Shown here: in pieces, positions 1 to 8,189 of the stretch
How the letters are laid out: each line of letters begins with the position of its first letter
How positions within the stretch are numbered: the first letter of the stretch is position 1
Assembly: GCA_910577685.1 (NCBI GenBank)
Contig: CAJTOH010000007.1
Coordinates: forward strand, 51,886 to 115,885
Direction: 5' to 3'
Source: an uncultured Dorea sp.
GTDB taxonomy: Bacteria > Bacillota > Clostridia > Lachnospirales > Lachnospiraceae
Length of the DNA stretch: 64,000 nt
Position numbers and translations under genes: made by a program
Notes under the pieces: generated by a model
Databases searched by the model: none
The model's input: the letters and a program-made list of their open reading frames with translations, nothing else
What the model was told of the DNA's origin: nothing

Positions 1-98
1 TCACACTTATCGACCATTTGTGTATATTCCGGATTACGGTCATATAACTTTAACCACTGCAGCTTTTCATTAAAGGTTTTCGGATTTTTCAGATTTAC
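1..98 (-). pseudogene. TupA-like ATP-grasp protein, 5'-truncated fragment running off the window
   Basis: The minus strand from position 98 to the window edge reads VNLKNPKTFNEKLQWLKLYD followed by RNPEYTQMVDKC. This is the conserved segment near the N-terminus of TupA-like ATP-grasp proteins, which are common in clostridial polysaccharide loci and are thought to ligate amino-acid-like groups onto glycans. In full-length relatives about 50-60 residues precede this segment. Here it is reached directly from a run of 14 G that begins 11 bases after the stop of the upstream glycosyltransferase, with no start codon or ribosome binding site. It is therefore 5'-truncated, or the junction is an assembly artefact. 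The rest of the gene lies outside the window. Confidence 0.7.
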
Positions 99-111
99 CC
101 CCCCCCCCCCC
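98..111 (-). repeat. Homopolymer tract of 14 G (minus strand)
   Basis: Fourteen consecutive C on the plus strand, read as G14 on the coding strand, lie between the stop codon of the family 2 glycosyltransferase (123-125) and the in-frame TupA-like sequence. Poly-G tracts of this length are slippage hotspots in phase-variable surface genes of other bacteria. A run this long can also be produced by two-colour Illumina chemistry or a mis-joined contig. Confidence 0.9.
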
Positions 112-122
112 AAATTTCTATT

Positions 123-1064
123 TTAATATTCGTATTTATGCTTTAATTTCAAAATTTTATTATTCAAAACGCCGAAAACAACCAATCTTCCTTCTTTTGA
201 CAGCATAAATGTTATGATACCCTCTACAAAAAAAGAAAAATATTTCTTTTCTGCCAAAAAAAATTTCAATTTAGCTGAACTCTGATAATATTTTTGTAAT
301 CCTGCTCTCTTTTTTTCTCCCTCTATGCTATTTAAGAATTCACCAAAGTCCTTCAGCGAACTCTTTTTCCCATTCCGATAGTTTTGTCTTACATAGTATT
401 GTATAGTTTTCTGTAAGACTTTTTTCTTTGATGAAATCCCCGCTCCGTTTATCCGATATCTCAGTTTTGGCTCTTTTACATTTCCTAGCTTCTTATTCTC
501 TAAAGCGATTCTGGTTAAAAATTCATAATCCTGCGCTGCCGGAAATTTCTGATACATGCCGGAATTAATATATACCTCTCTTCTCACCATCCAGGTCGGA
601 TGCGGGATTGCACTGTCGGTTTTTAAATATTTTTTTATGATATTGTCCGCTGTCGGATAATTTGTCCCTGTTCTATTTAAAAGCTTTCCCTGCTCATCAA
701 TATCACAAATATTACATCCTACTAAATCCAATTCCTTATCCAAAAGAAGATTAAGTTCACTCTCGAGGCGGTCCGGCTCCGAAATATCATCTGCATCCAT
801 TCTTGCTATATACTCTCCATGTGATAGCATAATTGCCTTATTGAGGCTTTCCGCCAACCCGCAGTTTTTTTCATTTACCGAAACGATTATGCGGTTATCC
901 TTATTTTCCAAATCTCTCAGATATGAAATAATGCCTTTATTCTCCGGGTCATCTGCTATGATAATAAATTCAATATCCTGATATGTCTGATTCATAATAG
1001 AATCTACGGCGCATCTGATATATTCAATCGGCTCTCTAAACGTACTCATAATTACACTGATCAT
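123..1064 (-). CDS. Family 2 glycosyltransferase
   Basis: A 313-residue GT-A fold inverting glycosyltransferase. The N-terminus reads ISVIMSTFREPIEYI, followed by SIMNQTYQDIEFIIIADDP, and the metal-binding DxD-like motif is in YIARMDADDISEPDRL near residue 90. The C-terminal third is basic and hydrophobic, as in enzymes that work on lipid-linked saccharides at the inner membrane face. It is the last intact gene of the LoaP-headed polysaccharide operon and follows the polymerase by about 30 bases. It probably adds one sugar of the repeat unit; donor and acceptor cannot be told from sequence. The stop codon is followed closely by the G14 tract. Confidence 0.9.
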   Translation of the reverse strand: MISVIMSTFREPIEYIRCAVDSIMNQTYQDIEFIIIADDPENKGIISYLRDLENKDNRIIVSVNEKNCGLAESLNKAIMLSHGEYIARMDADDISEPDRLESELNLLLDKELDLVGCNICDIDEQGKLLNRTGTNYPTADNIIKKYLKTDSAIPHPTWMVRREVYINSGMYQKFPAAQDYEFLTRIALENKKLGNVKEPKLRYRINGAGISSKKKVLQKTIQYYVRQNYRNGKKSSLKDFGEFLNSIEGEKKRAGLQKYYQSSAKLKFFLAEKKYFSFFVEGIITFMLSKEGRLVVFGVLNNKILKLKHKYEY

Positions 1065-1095
1065 TACTATTTCATCCCTTTATCAAATTCTCTGC

Positions 1096-2343
1096 TCATT
1101 TTGGCGTTTCCATCAGACTTTTACCTGAATACCTGACCGGCAGGGCCGTATCAATAAAAGAAATTGAAAACGTCAATGCGATGTACTCATAATAGACGTC
1201 TCCTTTATATTCAAACGCTAAAAACGATCCAAACATAAGAATCCACATAAGCATATTTTTCTTTTTCATATCTAATAGGGAATAAAATGTTACCCCATAA
1301 GAAATAACCGCCCCTACAATCCCCCAGAATAAAATATTTCTCATAATTCCGGAATCCGTCATTGTATAGTAATGGTTGCCTTGCGTAAAATACCCGTCTC
1401 CATATAAAATAGTCTTCCATTCTGGCATAAAAACCATTTCAAGCGTCGTATTAAAGGAAGCGTTATTGAATTCTCCTTTGGTAATCAGATTAATAATCGG
1501 TGTCGCCATCCATGTATACCACTCTGAAAAAAGCGGATGATTTCTTAAAAGATAGATGAAAAATACCAATACTACAGCAATAACTATGAATTGCAATATT
1601 CGGAAAAAATGTTTTCGATTCCACACCAAAACAGCAATCAGGCTTGTTATAATTGATATAACTAATCCTGACCGGCCGTAAAACATATTTCCTAAGAAAC
1701 ATAATACATATGATATTAGAAAAATACTTCTCTTTAGCTGGAGTTCTTCTTTACATGCATAATACATATAAAGCAAAAAGATACAGCACCATGTACAATG
1801 CAGCGTCATTCTGTATCCTGCAAACCCTTGCCAGCCGATTCGGAACGTATAGCCATAAGACTCAAGAAGTGTCTCAGATTCAATTGTTTCCGCAAATACC
1901 GAAAACCATATTGACTTTAATCCGGGAGCAAAAACAATCAGTATTGTTCCAATAACAAAGACTACATGTGTTAATATGTAATAATACATAAAATGTTCTA
2001 CACCTGTATGCTCCCTATACTTTTTCACCAACACCATAGCCAAAAATAAATAGACTGCCAGCTTTCGGAAAACGAATGTCGAAACCTTTACATAACTGTA
2101 GTCTCCCGTATTATGGAGCGTCGGGTATAAAACGCTTAAAAATAAAAGCAACACTAAACATCCGATAATAAATAACTGTTTTCCGGAAATTTTTCTCAAA
2201 AGTTTAAAGTTAAAAGCAACATATACAAATGGTATTCCATACTGATAAACATAAGATAAAATAACCCACTCTTTAAACATTACAGGATAAACAAATACGC
2301 AGAATAGAATCAATATCGGTATAGAAGTTTTCTCATATTTCAT
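1096..2343 (-). CDS. O-antigen/capsule polymerase-like membrane protein (Wzy type)
   Basis: About 415 residues with some ten hydrophobic segments and a larger polar loop in the C-terminal half (around EWYTWMATPIINLITKGEF). This is the layout of Wzy/EpsG-type polymerases, which join undecaprenyl-linked repeat units outside the membrane. Sequence conservation in this class is poor, so the call rests on topology and on position among glycosyltransferases and a phosphoglycosyl transferase. ATG at 2343 is chosen over the GTG two codons upstream because AGGA lies 9 bases before it. The start overlaps the end of the CDP-glycerol transferase gene by 11 bases, suggesting translational coupling. An O-antigen ligase-like role is the main alternative. 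Confidence 0.75.
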   Translation of the reverse strand: MKYEKTSIPILILFCVFVYPVMFKEWVILSYVYQYGIPFVYVAFNFKLLRKISGKQLFIIGCLVLLLFLSVLYPTLHNTGDYSYVKVSTFVFRKLAVYLFLAMVLVKKYREHTGVEHFMYYYILTHVVFVIGTILIVFAPGLKSIWFSVFAETIESETLLESYGYTFRIGWQGFAGYRMTLHCTWCCIFLLYMYYACKEELQLKRSIFLISYVLCFLGNMFYGRSGLVISIITSLIAVLVWNRKHFFRILQFIVIAVVLVFFIYLLRNHPLFSEWYTWMATPIINLITKGEFNNASFNTTLEMVFMPEWKTILYGDGYFTQGNHYYTMTDSGIMRNILFWGIVGAVISYGVTFYSLLDMKKKNMLMWILMFGSFLAFEYKGDVYYEYIALTFSISFIDTALPVRYSGKSLMETPK

Positions 2344-3553
2344 CCCCACAAATCCTTTCTGCAGACAACATATTAAATATTCTTTCAGAATTTTTAATAT
2401 CCCAATACTTAAATATCCTTCGGTGTTCCTCTAAGAATTCTTCCGAGGGTTCGAAGCGATGCATAATCTGTTTTTCCAGTTCTCCCATCACACCCTCACA
2501 GTCTTCAAAGGCCTTTCCAAAAACATTGTTATGGTAGTCAAAGTATCCATCCCCATACTGGTAATTCCGATATTTTTCTTCATCAAACTGGTAGAAAATC
2601 ACCGGCTTTTTCATATATACCATATCAAAAAATACACTTGAATAATCCGTAATTAATAACGCTGATGTTTTTAGCAGCTCTTGAATATCATACCGTTCCC
2701 ATGAGGCAATTGTTATCGGGGTCTTTACCTGACTAAATGCGTGAAGATTCTTCTGCATATTCCTATGGGGATAAAAAACAACCTCAAGCTTATACTTCTC
2801 AATCATCCCTGCCATTTTAGGATTATCCAATACTTCAAGCCACTTTTTTAGATAATCCGATGTCTCAAAATTACAATCTATATCTTTATGCTTTTTTGAA
2901 TTGATATTAAACCAGTACCTCCATGTCGGCATTATCAATACCCGATTAGGCGTCACTGCTATATCATGTAATGCATCATGTCTGGGCATGCCGGTCAGAG
3001 TAACCGTTCCTTTCGGATATCCAAAATTCTCTTCCAGATAATCATATTCAGGTATTGTCGAAACAATAAACTTGTCAATTTGGGAACACTCTGCATATAA
3101 CCACCGCAAATTATTAATAATAATTCCATGCTGCAAAAATATATTCCGCCGCTTAATTATTCCATTCAGCTCCATAAATGCACACAAAGCGGCATTCGGC
3201 TTCCCGCCTTTCTGAGAACTAATATTATACTCGCACAAAAAATAGGCCAGCCAATGCTGAATGCTTCCGTATTCGATTACATTCCCCAGCTCCTTTACCT
3301 TTTCATAGTCCACAGAACTTTTCTTAATGGCATAGAAACATTTCTGGCTTTTTTGGTTCCTACACATATACCGGAAAAAATGATAACCGTTATCCCGTGC
3401 TTCGCTAGGTTCCTCACAGACTAACCAGCCGCCTTCATACTTATTTTTATAAAATGGTTTCATTATAAGTGCAGCCGTCATCGGGAATACTGCCAAATAA
3501 TCCTGTAGCTTTACATCTCTTAACTTATCCAGAACATAGCTAACGCTTATCAT
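2333..3553 (-). CDS. CDP-glycerol glycerophosphotransferase (TagB/TagF family)
   Basis: About 406 residues related to teichoic-acid type glycerophosphotransferases, which move glycerol-phosphate from CDP-glycerol to a lipid-linked saccharide. Visible landmarks are LQHGIIINNLRWL near residue 140, FIVSTIPEYDYL, RVLIMPTWRYW, VVFYPHRNM and the C-terminal LLITDYSSVFFDMVY motif, whose conserved serine-rich and acidic residues mark the catalytic GT-B domain. The start at 3553 is set by GGAGG 6 bases upstream; a longer reading frame to 3616 has no such site. The polymer made by this operon therefore probably carries glycerol-phosphate. It sits between the permuted glycosyltransferase and the polymerase. 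Confidence 0.88.
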   Translation of the reverse strand: MISVSYVLDKLRDVKLQDYLAVFPMTAALIMKPFYKNKYEGGWLVCEEPSEARDNGYHFFRYMCRNQKSQKCFYAIKKSSVDYEKVKELGNVIEYGSIQHWLAYFLCEYNISSQKGGKPNAALCAFMELNGIIKRRNIFLQHGIIINNLRWLYAECSQIDKFIVSTIPEYDYLEENFGYPKGTVTLTGMPRHDALHDIAVTPNRVLIMPTWRYWFNINSKKHKDIDCNFETSDYLKKWLEVLDNPKMAGMIEKYKLEVVFYPHRNMQKNLHAFSQVKTPITIASWERYDIQELLKTSALLITDYSSVFFDMVYMKKPVIFYQFDEEKYRNYQYGDGYFDYHNNVFGKAFEDCEGVMGELEKQIMHRFEPSEEFLEEHRRIFKYWDIKNSERIFNMLSAERICGDEI

Positions 3554-3590
3554 TCTTATCCTCCGCCGCTTCTTTAATATCACCGCCCTG

Positions 3591-4499
3591 CTACAAAAGC
3601 GCCTGATATTTCTCAATTACTGTATGTATACTCTCCGGCACCGGCCCATCTACAACCAGAACTATTTCATTTGGTCTCACTGTCTGATTGATAATACTGG
3701 AAAGAGCCTTATCAAACCATCCTGCATTGTCTTTTTCATATACAGACATCGCCACAGAAAAAGGAGGAAACTTCTTGCCTTCACTGCAAACTGTCTTCCA
3801 ATTTTCTGTTTCATTTTTTATTAATATCTTTTTTTCTTCTTCGCTGACTCTGGCCCGAAAAAATCTAAAAAGCCTAGTTCTTAACCTTTTTCCGACCGCC
3901 ATTTCTCCCACAAACCGAATCAATACATTGTATACATACTGCGGCACAGTAATAATATTTTTTTGCAGCATATACTTCTGCAGCCTATATTCGCTTAGGA
4001 AATACTTCACGCCCCCTCTTCTGGCAGACATTGCGTCACCGACTCTGACATTTACAAGAACATCCGGCACATTTTCAAATCTGCAATTTTTCCGCATCAT
4101 TCGAAGCCAGAGATAGTAATCTTCTTCACAATACCAATCCTTATATCCGCCTGCTTTTTCCACATCTGACTTTCTAAACATGACTGTCATCTGATTAAAA
4201 GGACATCTCTTTTTCATAAAATTACATATACTTTTATGGTCATAGGGAACCTTTCGTATTCCTGAAATATTGTCTGTCGTGCCGATAAATTCTGCAATCT
4301 GGCCGCCCACTACGCTAAGCTCTTTATCCTCCATAAATCTATATAATTGTTTTTCAAACCTTGTAGGCAAACAAATGTCATCTGCATCCATAACGGCCAC
4401 AAGACTATTTTTACAGTTTTTTATCGATGCCCTTCTCGCCATTCCGTGACCTACATTATTTCTTATGGATATCACATTAAAAGCGATTGTATCTGTCAT
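3591..4499 (-). CDS. Family 2 glycosyltransferase with circularly permuted domain order
   Basis: 302 residues in which the halves of a capsular family 2 glycosyltransferase are swapped. Residues 1-215 begin with NVGHGMARRASIKNCKNSL and AVMDADDICLPTRF, which normally lie about 65 residues into the protein, and run to the usual C-terminal basic tail (FRFFRARV). Residues 240-302 then give the normal N-terminal strand-helix unit: FSVAMSVYEKDNAGWFDKAL, IINQTVRPNEIVLVVDGPVP and IEKYQALL, then stop. AAAGGAAAG precedes the ATG by about 5 bases, and an in-frame TAG 15 bases upstream closes the frame. A permuted GT-A fold could still fold if the termini are close, but activity is unknown. Tandem duplication followed by loss of both outer halves is the likely origin. 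Confidence 0.8.
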   Translation of the reverse strand: MTDTIAFNVISIRNNVGHGMARRASIKNCKNSLVAVMDADDICLPTRFEKQLYRFMEDKELSVVGGQIAEFIGTTDNISGIRKVPYDHKSICNFMKKRCPFNQMTVMFRKSDVEKAGGYKDWYCEEDYYLWLRMMRKNCRFENVPDVLVNVRVGDAMSARRGGVKYFLSEYRLQKYMLQKNIITVPQYVYNVLIRFVGEMAVGKRLRTRLFRFFRARVSEEEKKILIKNETENWKTVCSEGKKFPPFSVAMSVYEKDNAGWFDKALSSIINQTVRPNEIVLVVDGPVPESIHTVIEKYQALL

Positions 4500-4535
4500 A
4501 ACTATCTTTCCTTTCTAGGACTATCTTCCGTGCTA

Positions 4536-5372
4536 TCAGAAATGCCTCTGTGCTCTGATAATCTCCTCCATCTTTAAGACGCCTAAAACATGATGTATAA
4601 CTCTGCCACTGTCATATTTCTTTATCTCATTTCTGAATATGTAAAGAATCTTCACAGCAAATCCTATAGGAAAACGATATCTTATATGCAATTTGCAGAA
4701 CGCCTTCCGAAAGCAAAAATATTTCTCCAAATAATCCTGAAAATTTGTTTCATGCTGGATCGGCCGGGAACCGTCGCAAATATAATGCCCCTACTTCAAG
4801 TCGTTTTCAAAATCCGCCAAAATACATGCAATAAGCGCTGCATTAACCGCCTGTCTTTCACATTTCGGATAAGCCTTTATAACCCTAAATTCACTATAAT
4901 CCTCATATTTCTCAAGATAAGCAAAACCACAGAGTTTCCCCGTCTTGTCAAATGCGCCATATACGGCAAACAGCCTGTCCCAGTTAGGTATCTTCCGGCA
5001 CATCTCTTCTGAATCCACCTCACAGCGATACTTTTGCGGATATCCTTTCGCCGCTTCTGTCAGAATATCCACAATCTGGTTCACGTAATCCCCCGCCGCA
5101 ATCCGACGGCACGTAAAATTCCGGCATCCTTTTACAATTTCGTATCTTCTTTTTGCTTTCAACGCCTGAATATCAAAAACTTCATCCTTAATGCAATACC
5201 AAAATGATGTTTCATAACCACAGTCAAACTCCGAAGTCCATCTTGCGAACAACGGAATCCCCCTGCCAGATTTCCAGATCGTACCATCCTTAACAGGTTC
5301 CATATTAACGGCTCCGTGCGGAGCACAATCAGGAATCATTGCATGATTATAATACTTCCATCCATTTCTCAT
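4536..5372 (-). pseudogene. GNAT/FemX-like acyltransferase family protein interrupted by an in-frame amber codon
   Basis: The frame starting at 5372 gives 193 residues ending FENDLK and then TAG at 4793-4791. Without any frame change it continues past the stop as GHYICDGSRPIQHETNFQDY, LEKYFCFRKAFCKLHIRYRF and VLKMEEIIRAQRHF, ending at 4536, for about 278 residues in all. The second part looks like the natural C-terminal half of the same clostridial family (YICDG, INHET and QDYLEKYF blocks). One A-to-T change in a lysine codon would explain the break. The start overlaps the TAA of the phosphoglycosyl transferase as TAATG. The probable role is acylation or amino-acylation of the glycan; I recognise the family by pattern only. 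Confidence 0.75.
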
Positions 5373-6136
5373 TAATTGCTCTCCAATATTTTCTTAGCCA
5401 TGTTTTGCTTTTCCCGATACTCTTCTTCACTGACTTTCCCAATCCGCAGCAGGTAATCTCCAAAGTCCTCCGCAGTAGCCATATTTCTTCCTGTAACGCC
5501 CTCTTTTCTGATAAACGCCTTCCCTACCGTAGAAAGAATAATCCTTACATCCTCTAAAAAACCAATTTTTTTAATGTATTTCAAATCCCAATCAAGTTTC
5601 GCTTCCCATCCGATTTCATTCCTTCCATTAATCTGGGCAAGGCCGGACAATCCCGGTTTTGCCGTATGGCGCATCCGCTGCCTGTTCGTCATGAACACCA
5701 GATCCCTGACAAGCTGAGGCCTTGGTCCGACTACGCTCATTGTTCCATTCAAAATATTAAACACTTCCGGAAGTTCGTCCAGACTTGTACTTCTAAGCCA
5801 GCTGCCAAACTTCGTCAGCCGCAAATCGTCCGGTAACAATTCACCTGTCCGGACATCCCGCTCATCCGTCATTGTACGGAACTTATACACCTTAAAAATG
5901 GTTTCTTTACCATCAACAGCCATCCCAGGCCGTTTCTGTGTAAATAGAACCGGACTTCCAAGCTTTCGTTTCACCAACACAGCAACTCCTATATATAGCG
6001 GAAAAAAGCACACAATAGCTCCCACAGCACATAGAATATCAAAGCATCTCTTCACATATTTCTCATAAAAACTCTTTCTTCTATCTGATAGTTCTTTCAT
6101 ATCACAGCTTCCGGCAATGCCTGTATTCTTCTTCAT
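5372..6136 (-). CDS. Undecaprenyl-phosphate phosphoglycosyl transferase (PglC/WcaJ catalytic domain type)
   Basis: 254 residues of the small monotopic phosphoglycosyl transferase class, which start repeat-unit synthesis by moving a sugar-1-phosphate onto undecaprenyl phosphate. Features in order: a membrane re-entrant helix at about 30-55 (CFDILCAVGAIVCFFPLYIG), VYKFRTMTDERD, the catalytic Asp-Glu pair in TSLDELPEVFNIL, VVGPRPQL, and KPGLSGLAQINGR. The long polytopic N-terminal domain of WbaP is absent. An internal ATG at 6100 with GGAAG upstream is a possible alternative start. Placed directly after the aminotransferase, it probably transfers an amino-deoxy sugar phosphate. Confidence 0.92.
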   Translation of the reverse strand: MKKNTGIAGSCDMKELSDRRKSFYEKYVKRCFDILCAVGAIVCFFPLYIGVAVLVKRKLGSPVLFTQKRPGMAVDGKETIFKVYKFRTMTDERDVRTGELLPDDLRLTKFGSWLRSTSLDELPEVFNILNGTMSVVGPRPQLVRDLVFMTNRQRMRHTAKPGLSGLAQINGRNEIGWEAKLDWDLKYIKKIGFLEDVRIILSTVGKAFIRKEGVTGRNMATAEDFGDYLLRIGKVSEEEYREKQNMAKKILESN

Positions 6137-6151
6137 CTCTTTTTGTAATCC

Positions 6152-7435
6152 TCATTCAAAGCATGCCCTGACAATCCGGATAATCTCCTCCTGCTGCCCT
6201 GCCGTCATTTTGGGGTCGCTTGGAAGGCAAAGGCCTCTCTTAAAAATATCCTCCCCGACAACCGATATATCTCCTGCAATATATGCATTACTTCTTGCCC
6301 TCCCGTTCCCCTCTCTTACCACGAACGGATTAAGTCTGTAAATCGGCTGCATGTGCATAGGTTTCCATATCGGACGCCCTTCGGCATTTATCGAGGCAAT
6401 TGCTTTAAGTATTTCCATCGGACAGCTTTTCCCTTCTTCTGCCACATACACCGCTTCCTGTTCGCCGCACACAGTCTTGCACATTGCCTCAGAATCGATC
6501 AACATGCAGCTCAGCCAATAGTTCGGTTCACAGCAGCTTGGAATTGGATTCATAGATACCGGAATCCCTTCCAGCCCATCCTTATATCGTATATAAATAT
6601 CCTTTTTCAGTTTTATATGTTCTCCGAGATGTGGAAACTGCCCTCTGATTACGCCGGCAATGACGTTGCTCATTCGGTAATTGTACCCAATCTCTTCATG
6701 CTGATACCACGCAGCATTTTCACGGCTTTGCGTAGACCATTTTCTTACTTTATCCGCCGCCTCCAAATCATTCGTCAGGAAACATCCCCCCGCGGATCCG
6801 GTAATAATTTTATTGCCGTTAAAACTTATCGCATTGTACTTGCCAAATGTTCCGGTCTGTCTCCCCTTATATACGGCGCCAAGAGATTCCGCAGCGTCTT
6901 CCACAAGAATTGCATGATGTTCATCTATAATTTTCTGTATTTCATCTATGCGGCCCGGCGTACCATAAAGATGTGCCATAACAACTATCCTTACATCCGG
7001 ATAAATCTCAAACGCCTTCTTAAGACTTAACGGATCCATATTCCAACTGTCATACTCTGTGTCTATGAATATGGGAATCCCCCCTTCATAAACCACTGGA
7101 TTCACCGTTGCATTAAATGTCATATCAGAGCAAAATACATATCTGCCCTCTAAAGTTCCGCGGCTTCCCACCGGCAATCCGTATGCCTCAATACCGGCTA
7201 AGCGTATGGCAAGATGTAATGAAGCAGTACCGGCAGACAAGGCCACAGCATACTTTACGCCCACTGTTTCAGCAGCCATCCGCTCCACTTCATTAATGTT
7301 GTCTCCAACCGTAGACATCCAATTAGAGGTATATGCTTCTGTCATATATTCGTATTCCTCACCATGCATAGTCGGTGAGGAGAGCCACACTTTGGACTCA
7401 AATGGTTTAAAATTATGCTTTTTCGGATTAAACAT
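6152..7435 (-). CDS. DegT/DnrJ/EryC1/StrS family PLP-dependent sugar aminotransferase
   Basis: 427 residues of the nucleotide-sugar aminotransferase family that converts a 4-keto-6-deoxy sugar nucleotide to the 4-amino sugar with glutamate as donor. Visible are ALSAGTASLHLAIRLAGI near residue 65, VVMAHLYGTPGRIDEI, VEDAAESLGAVYKGR (PLP-ring aspartate) and SFNGNKIITGSAGG, whose lysine forms the Schiff base. The N-terminus (VWLSSPTMHGEEYEY) resembles PglE-type enzymes that act with a PglC-type phosphoglycosyl transferase and a PglD acetyltransferase to build bacillosamine-like sugars. No PglD is seen here. It is the first biosynthetic gene after loaP, separated by 35 bases. Confidence 0.93.
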   Translation of the reverse strand: MFNPKKHNFKPFESKVWLSSPTMHGEEYEYMTEAYTSNWMSTVGDNINEVERMAAETVGVKYAVALSAGTASLHLAIRLAGIEAYGLPVGSRGTLEGRYVFCSDMTFNATVNPVVYEGGIPIFIDTEYDSWNMDPLSLKKAFEIYPDVRIVVMAHLYGTPGRIDEIQKIIDEHHAILVEDAAESLGAVYKGRQTGTFGKYNAISFNGNKIITGSAGGCFLTNDLEAADKVRKWSTQSRENAAWYQHEEIGYNYRMSNVIAGVIRGQFPHLGEHIKLKKDIYIRYKDGLEGIPVSMNPIPSCCEPNYWLSCMLIDSEAMCKTVCGEQEAVYVAEEGKSCPMEILKAIASINAEGRPIWKPMHMQPIYRLNPFVVREGNGRARSNAYIAGDISVVGEDIFKRGLCLPSDPKMTAGQQEEIIRIVRACFE

Positions 7436-7470
7436 TTGTGTTTGTCTCCCTTTTATTTATCTTTTATGTT

Positions 7471-7953
7471 TCAACTCTTCTCCACTATCTCCAATCCTGC
7501 CGGAAGGTATCGTATATTCTCACCTTTCGGCGTACGCAGCCTTACCATTCGCTTATGCCTGTCAATCTTATCGATCAGTCTCTCCATTCCTCTCAATGGA
7601 CCGTCGGTAATCGTGGTAACTCCTTGCCGGATTACACCCTTTGACATTTTCAGATGATATTTTTTTCCGCATATACGCCTTAAAAAATTCTCCTCATCCT
7701 GACTTATTGGGCTAAATTCCCTGCCCGGACCCAGCAGGCTCCGATTCCTAATTTCTTCTTCCAGCAATACTCCATCATTACTTTCCAGAATTATATATGA
7801 AGGGAATAATACCTTCTGTTCCATATGCCAGGCCCCTTCATAGCGCCGCATTCTGTCATATGTCAGGACAAATATATCTTTCATTGCGGTTTTTGGCACT
7901 TGTTCTTTGCATAAAGCAAGCATTTCCAATTCTCCCTGCCCACAGCAGTCCAT
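7471..7953 (-). CDS. loaP: LoaP/UpxY-like specialised NusG paralogue, processive antiterminator
   Basis: 160 residues with an N-terminal NGN domain (LALCKEQVP, then VLTYDRMRRYEGAW and KVLFPSYIILES) and a C-terminal KOW domain (VTTITDGPLRGMERLIDKID). Specialised NusG paralogues at the head of long exopolysaccharide operons load onto RNA polymerase at a leader element and suppress termination; LoaP binds a hairpin RNA. The position before eight co-directional glycan genes fits. From ATG 7953 the protein lacks the conserved first NGN strand, yet the upstream in-frame codons read IWYL, which matches it. GGAGGGG lies 5 bases before an ATC at 7965 and 17 bases before the ATG, so translation may start at a non-AUG codon. 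Confidence 0.85.
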   Translation of the reverse strand: MDCCGQGELEMLALCKEQVPKTAMKDIFVLTYDRMRRYEGAWHMEQKVLFPSYIILESNDGVLLEEEIRNRSLLGPGREFSPISQDEENFLRRICGKKYHLKMSKGVIRQGVTTITDGPLRGMERLIDKIDRHKRMVRLRTPKGENIRYLPAGLEIVEKS

Positions 7954-7980
7954 TAAATACCAGATAAATACCCCTCCACA

Positions 7981-8005
7981 TTCGTAGAGTAATCTACTCT
8001 ACGAA
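7981..8005 (-). promoter_or_regulatory. Perfect hairpin immediately upstream of the loaP ribosome binding site
   Basis: An 11-base-pair perfect stem (arms 7981-7991 and 7995-8005) with a 3-base loop. It ends 3 bases before the GGAGGGG at 7977-7971. On the loaP transcript it would sit directly against the Shine-Dalgarno region and is a candidate LoaP recognition hairpin or translational control element. The same sequence recurs at 8200-8222 with a compensating base-pair change. Confidence 0.6.
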
Positions 8006-8040
8006 AATGTTAAGACCATCTCCCTCAGTATTTGTTATAT

Positions 8041-8070
8041 ATTGTATGAAAATATATGATATACCGGCAA
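8041..8070 (-). promoter_or_regulatory. Candidate loaP promoter
   Basis: On the minus strand TTGCCG (8070-8065) is followed after 18 bases by TACAAT (8046-8041). This gives 4/6 and 5/6 matches to the sigma-A boxes. It would start a leader of about 80 bases that contains the 7981-8005 hairpin. It lies inside the AT-rich segment between the two hairpins. Confidence 0.35.
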
Positions 8071-8189
8071 AAAAACAGAATAGAGTGACTATATCAATAC
8101 AATTACCTTCCAAATATGCGCCAAATTTTAGTAAACGTAAATTAGGTATTGATTTCTTAGATTTAGATGGTTATAATAAATGTGCTATA

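Noticed and set aside
4791..4793. Programmed amber recoding (pyrrolysine or suppressor) in the acyltransferase-like gene
   Set aside because: Only one amber case is seen, most other genes end normally, and the family is not known for recoding, so a plain nonsense mutation is simpler.
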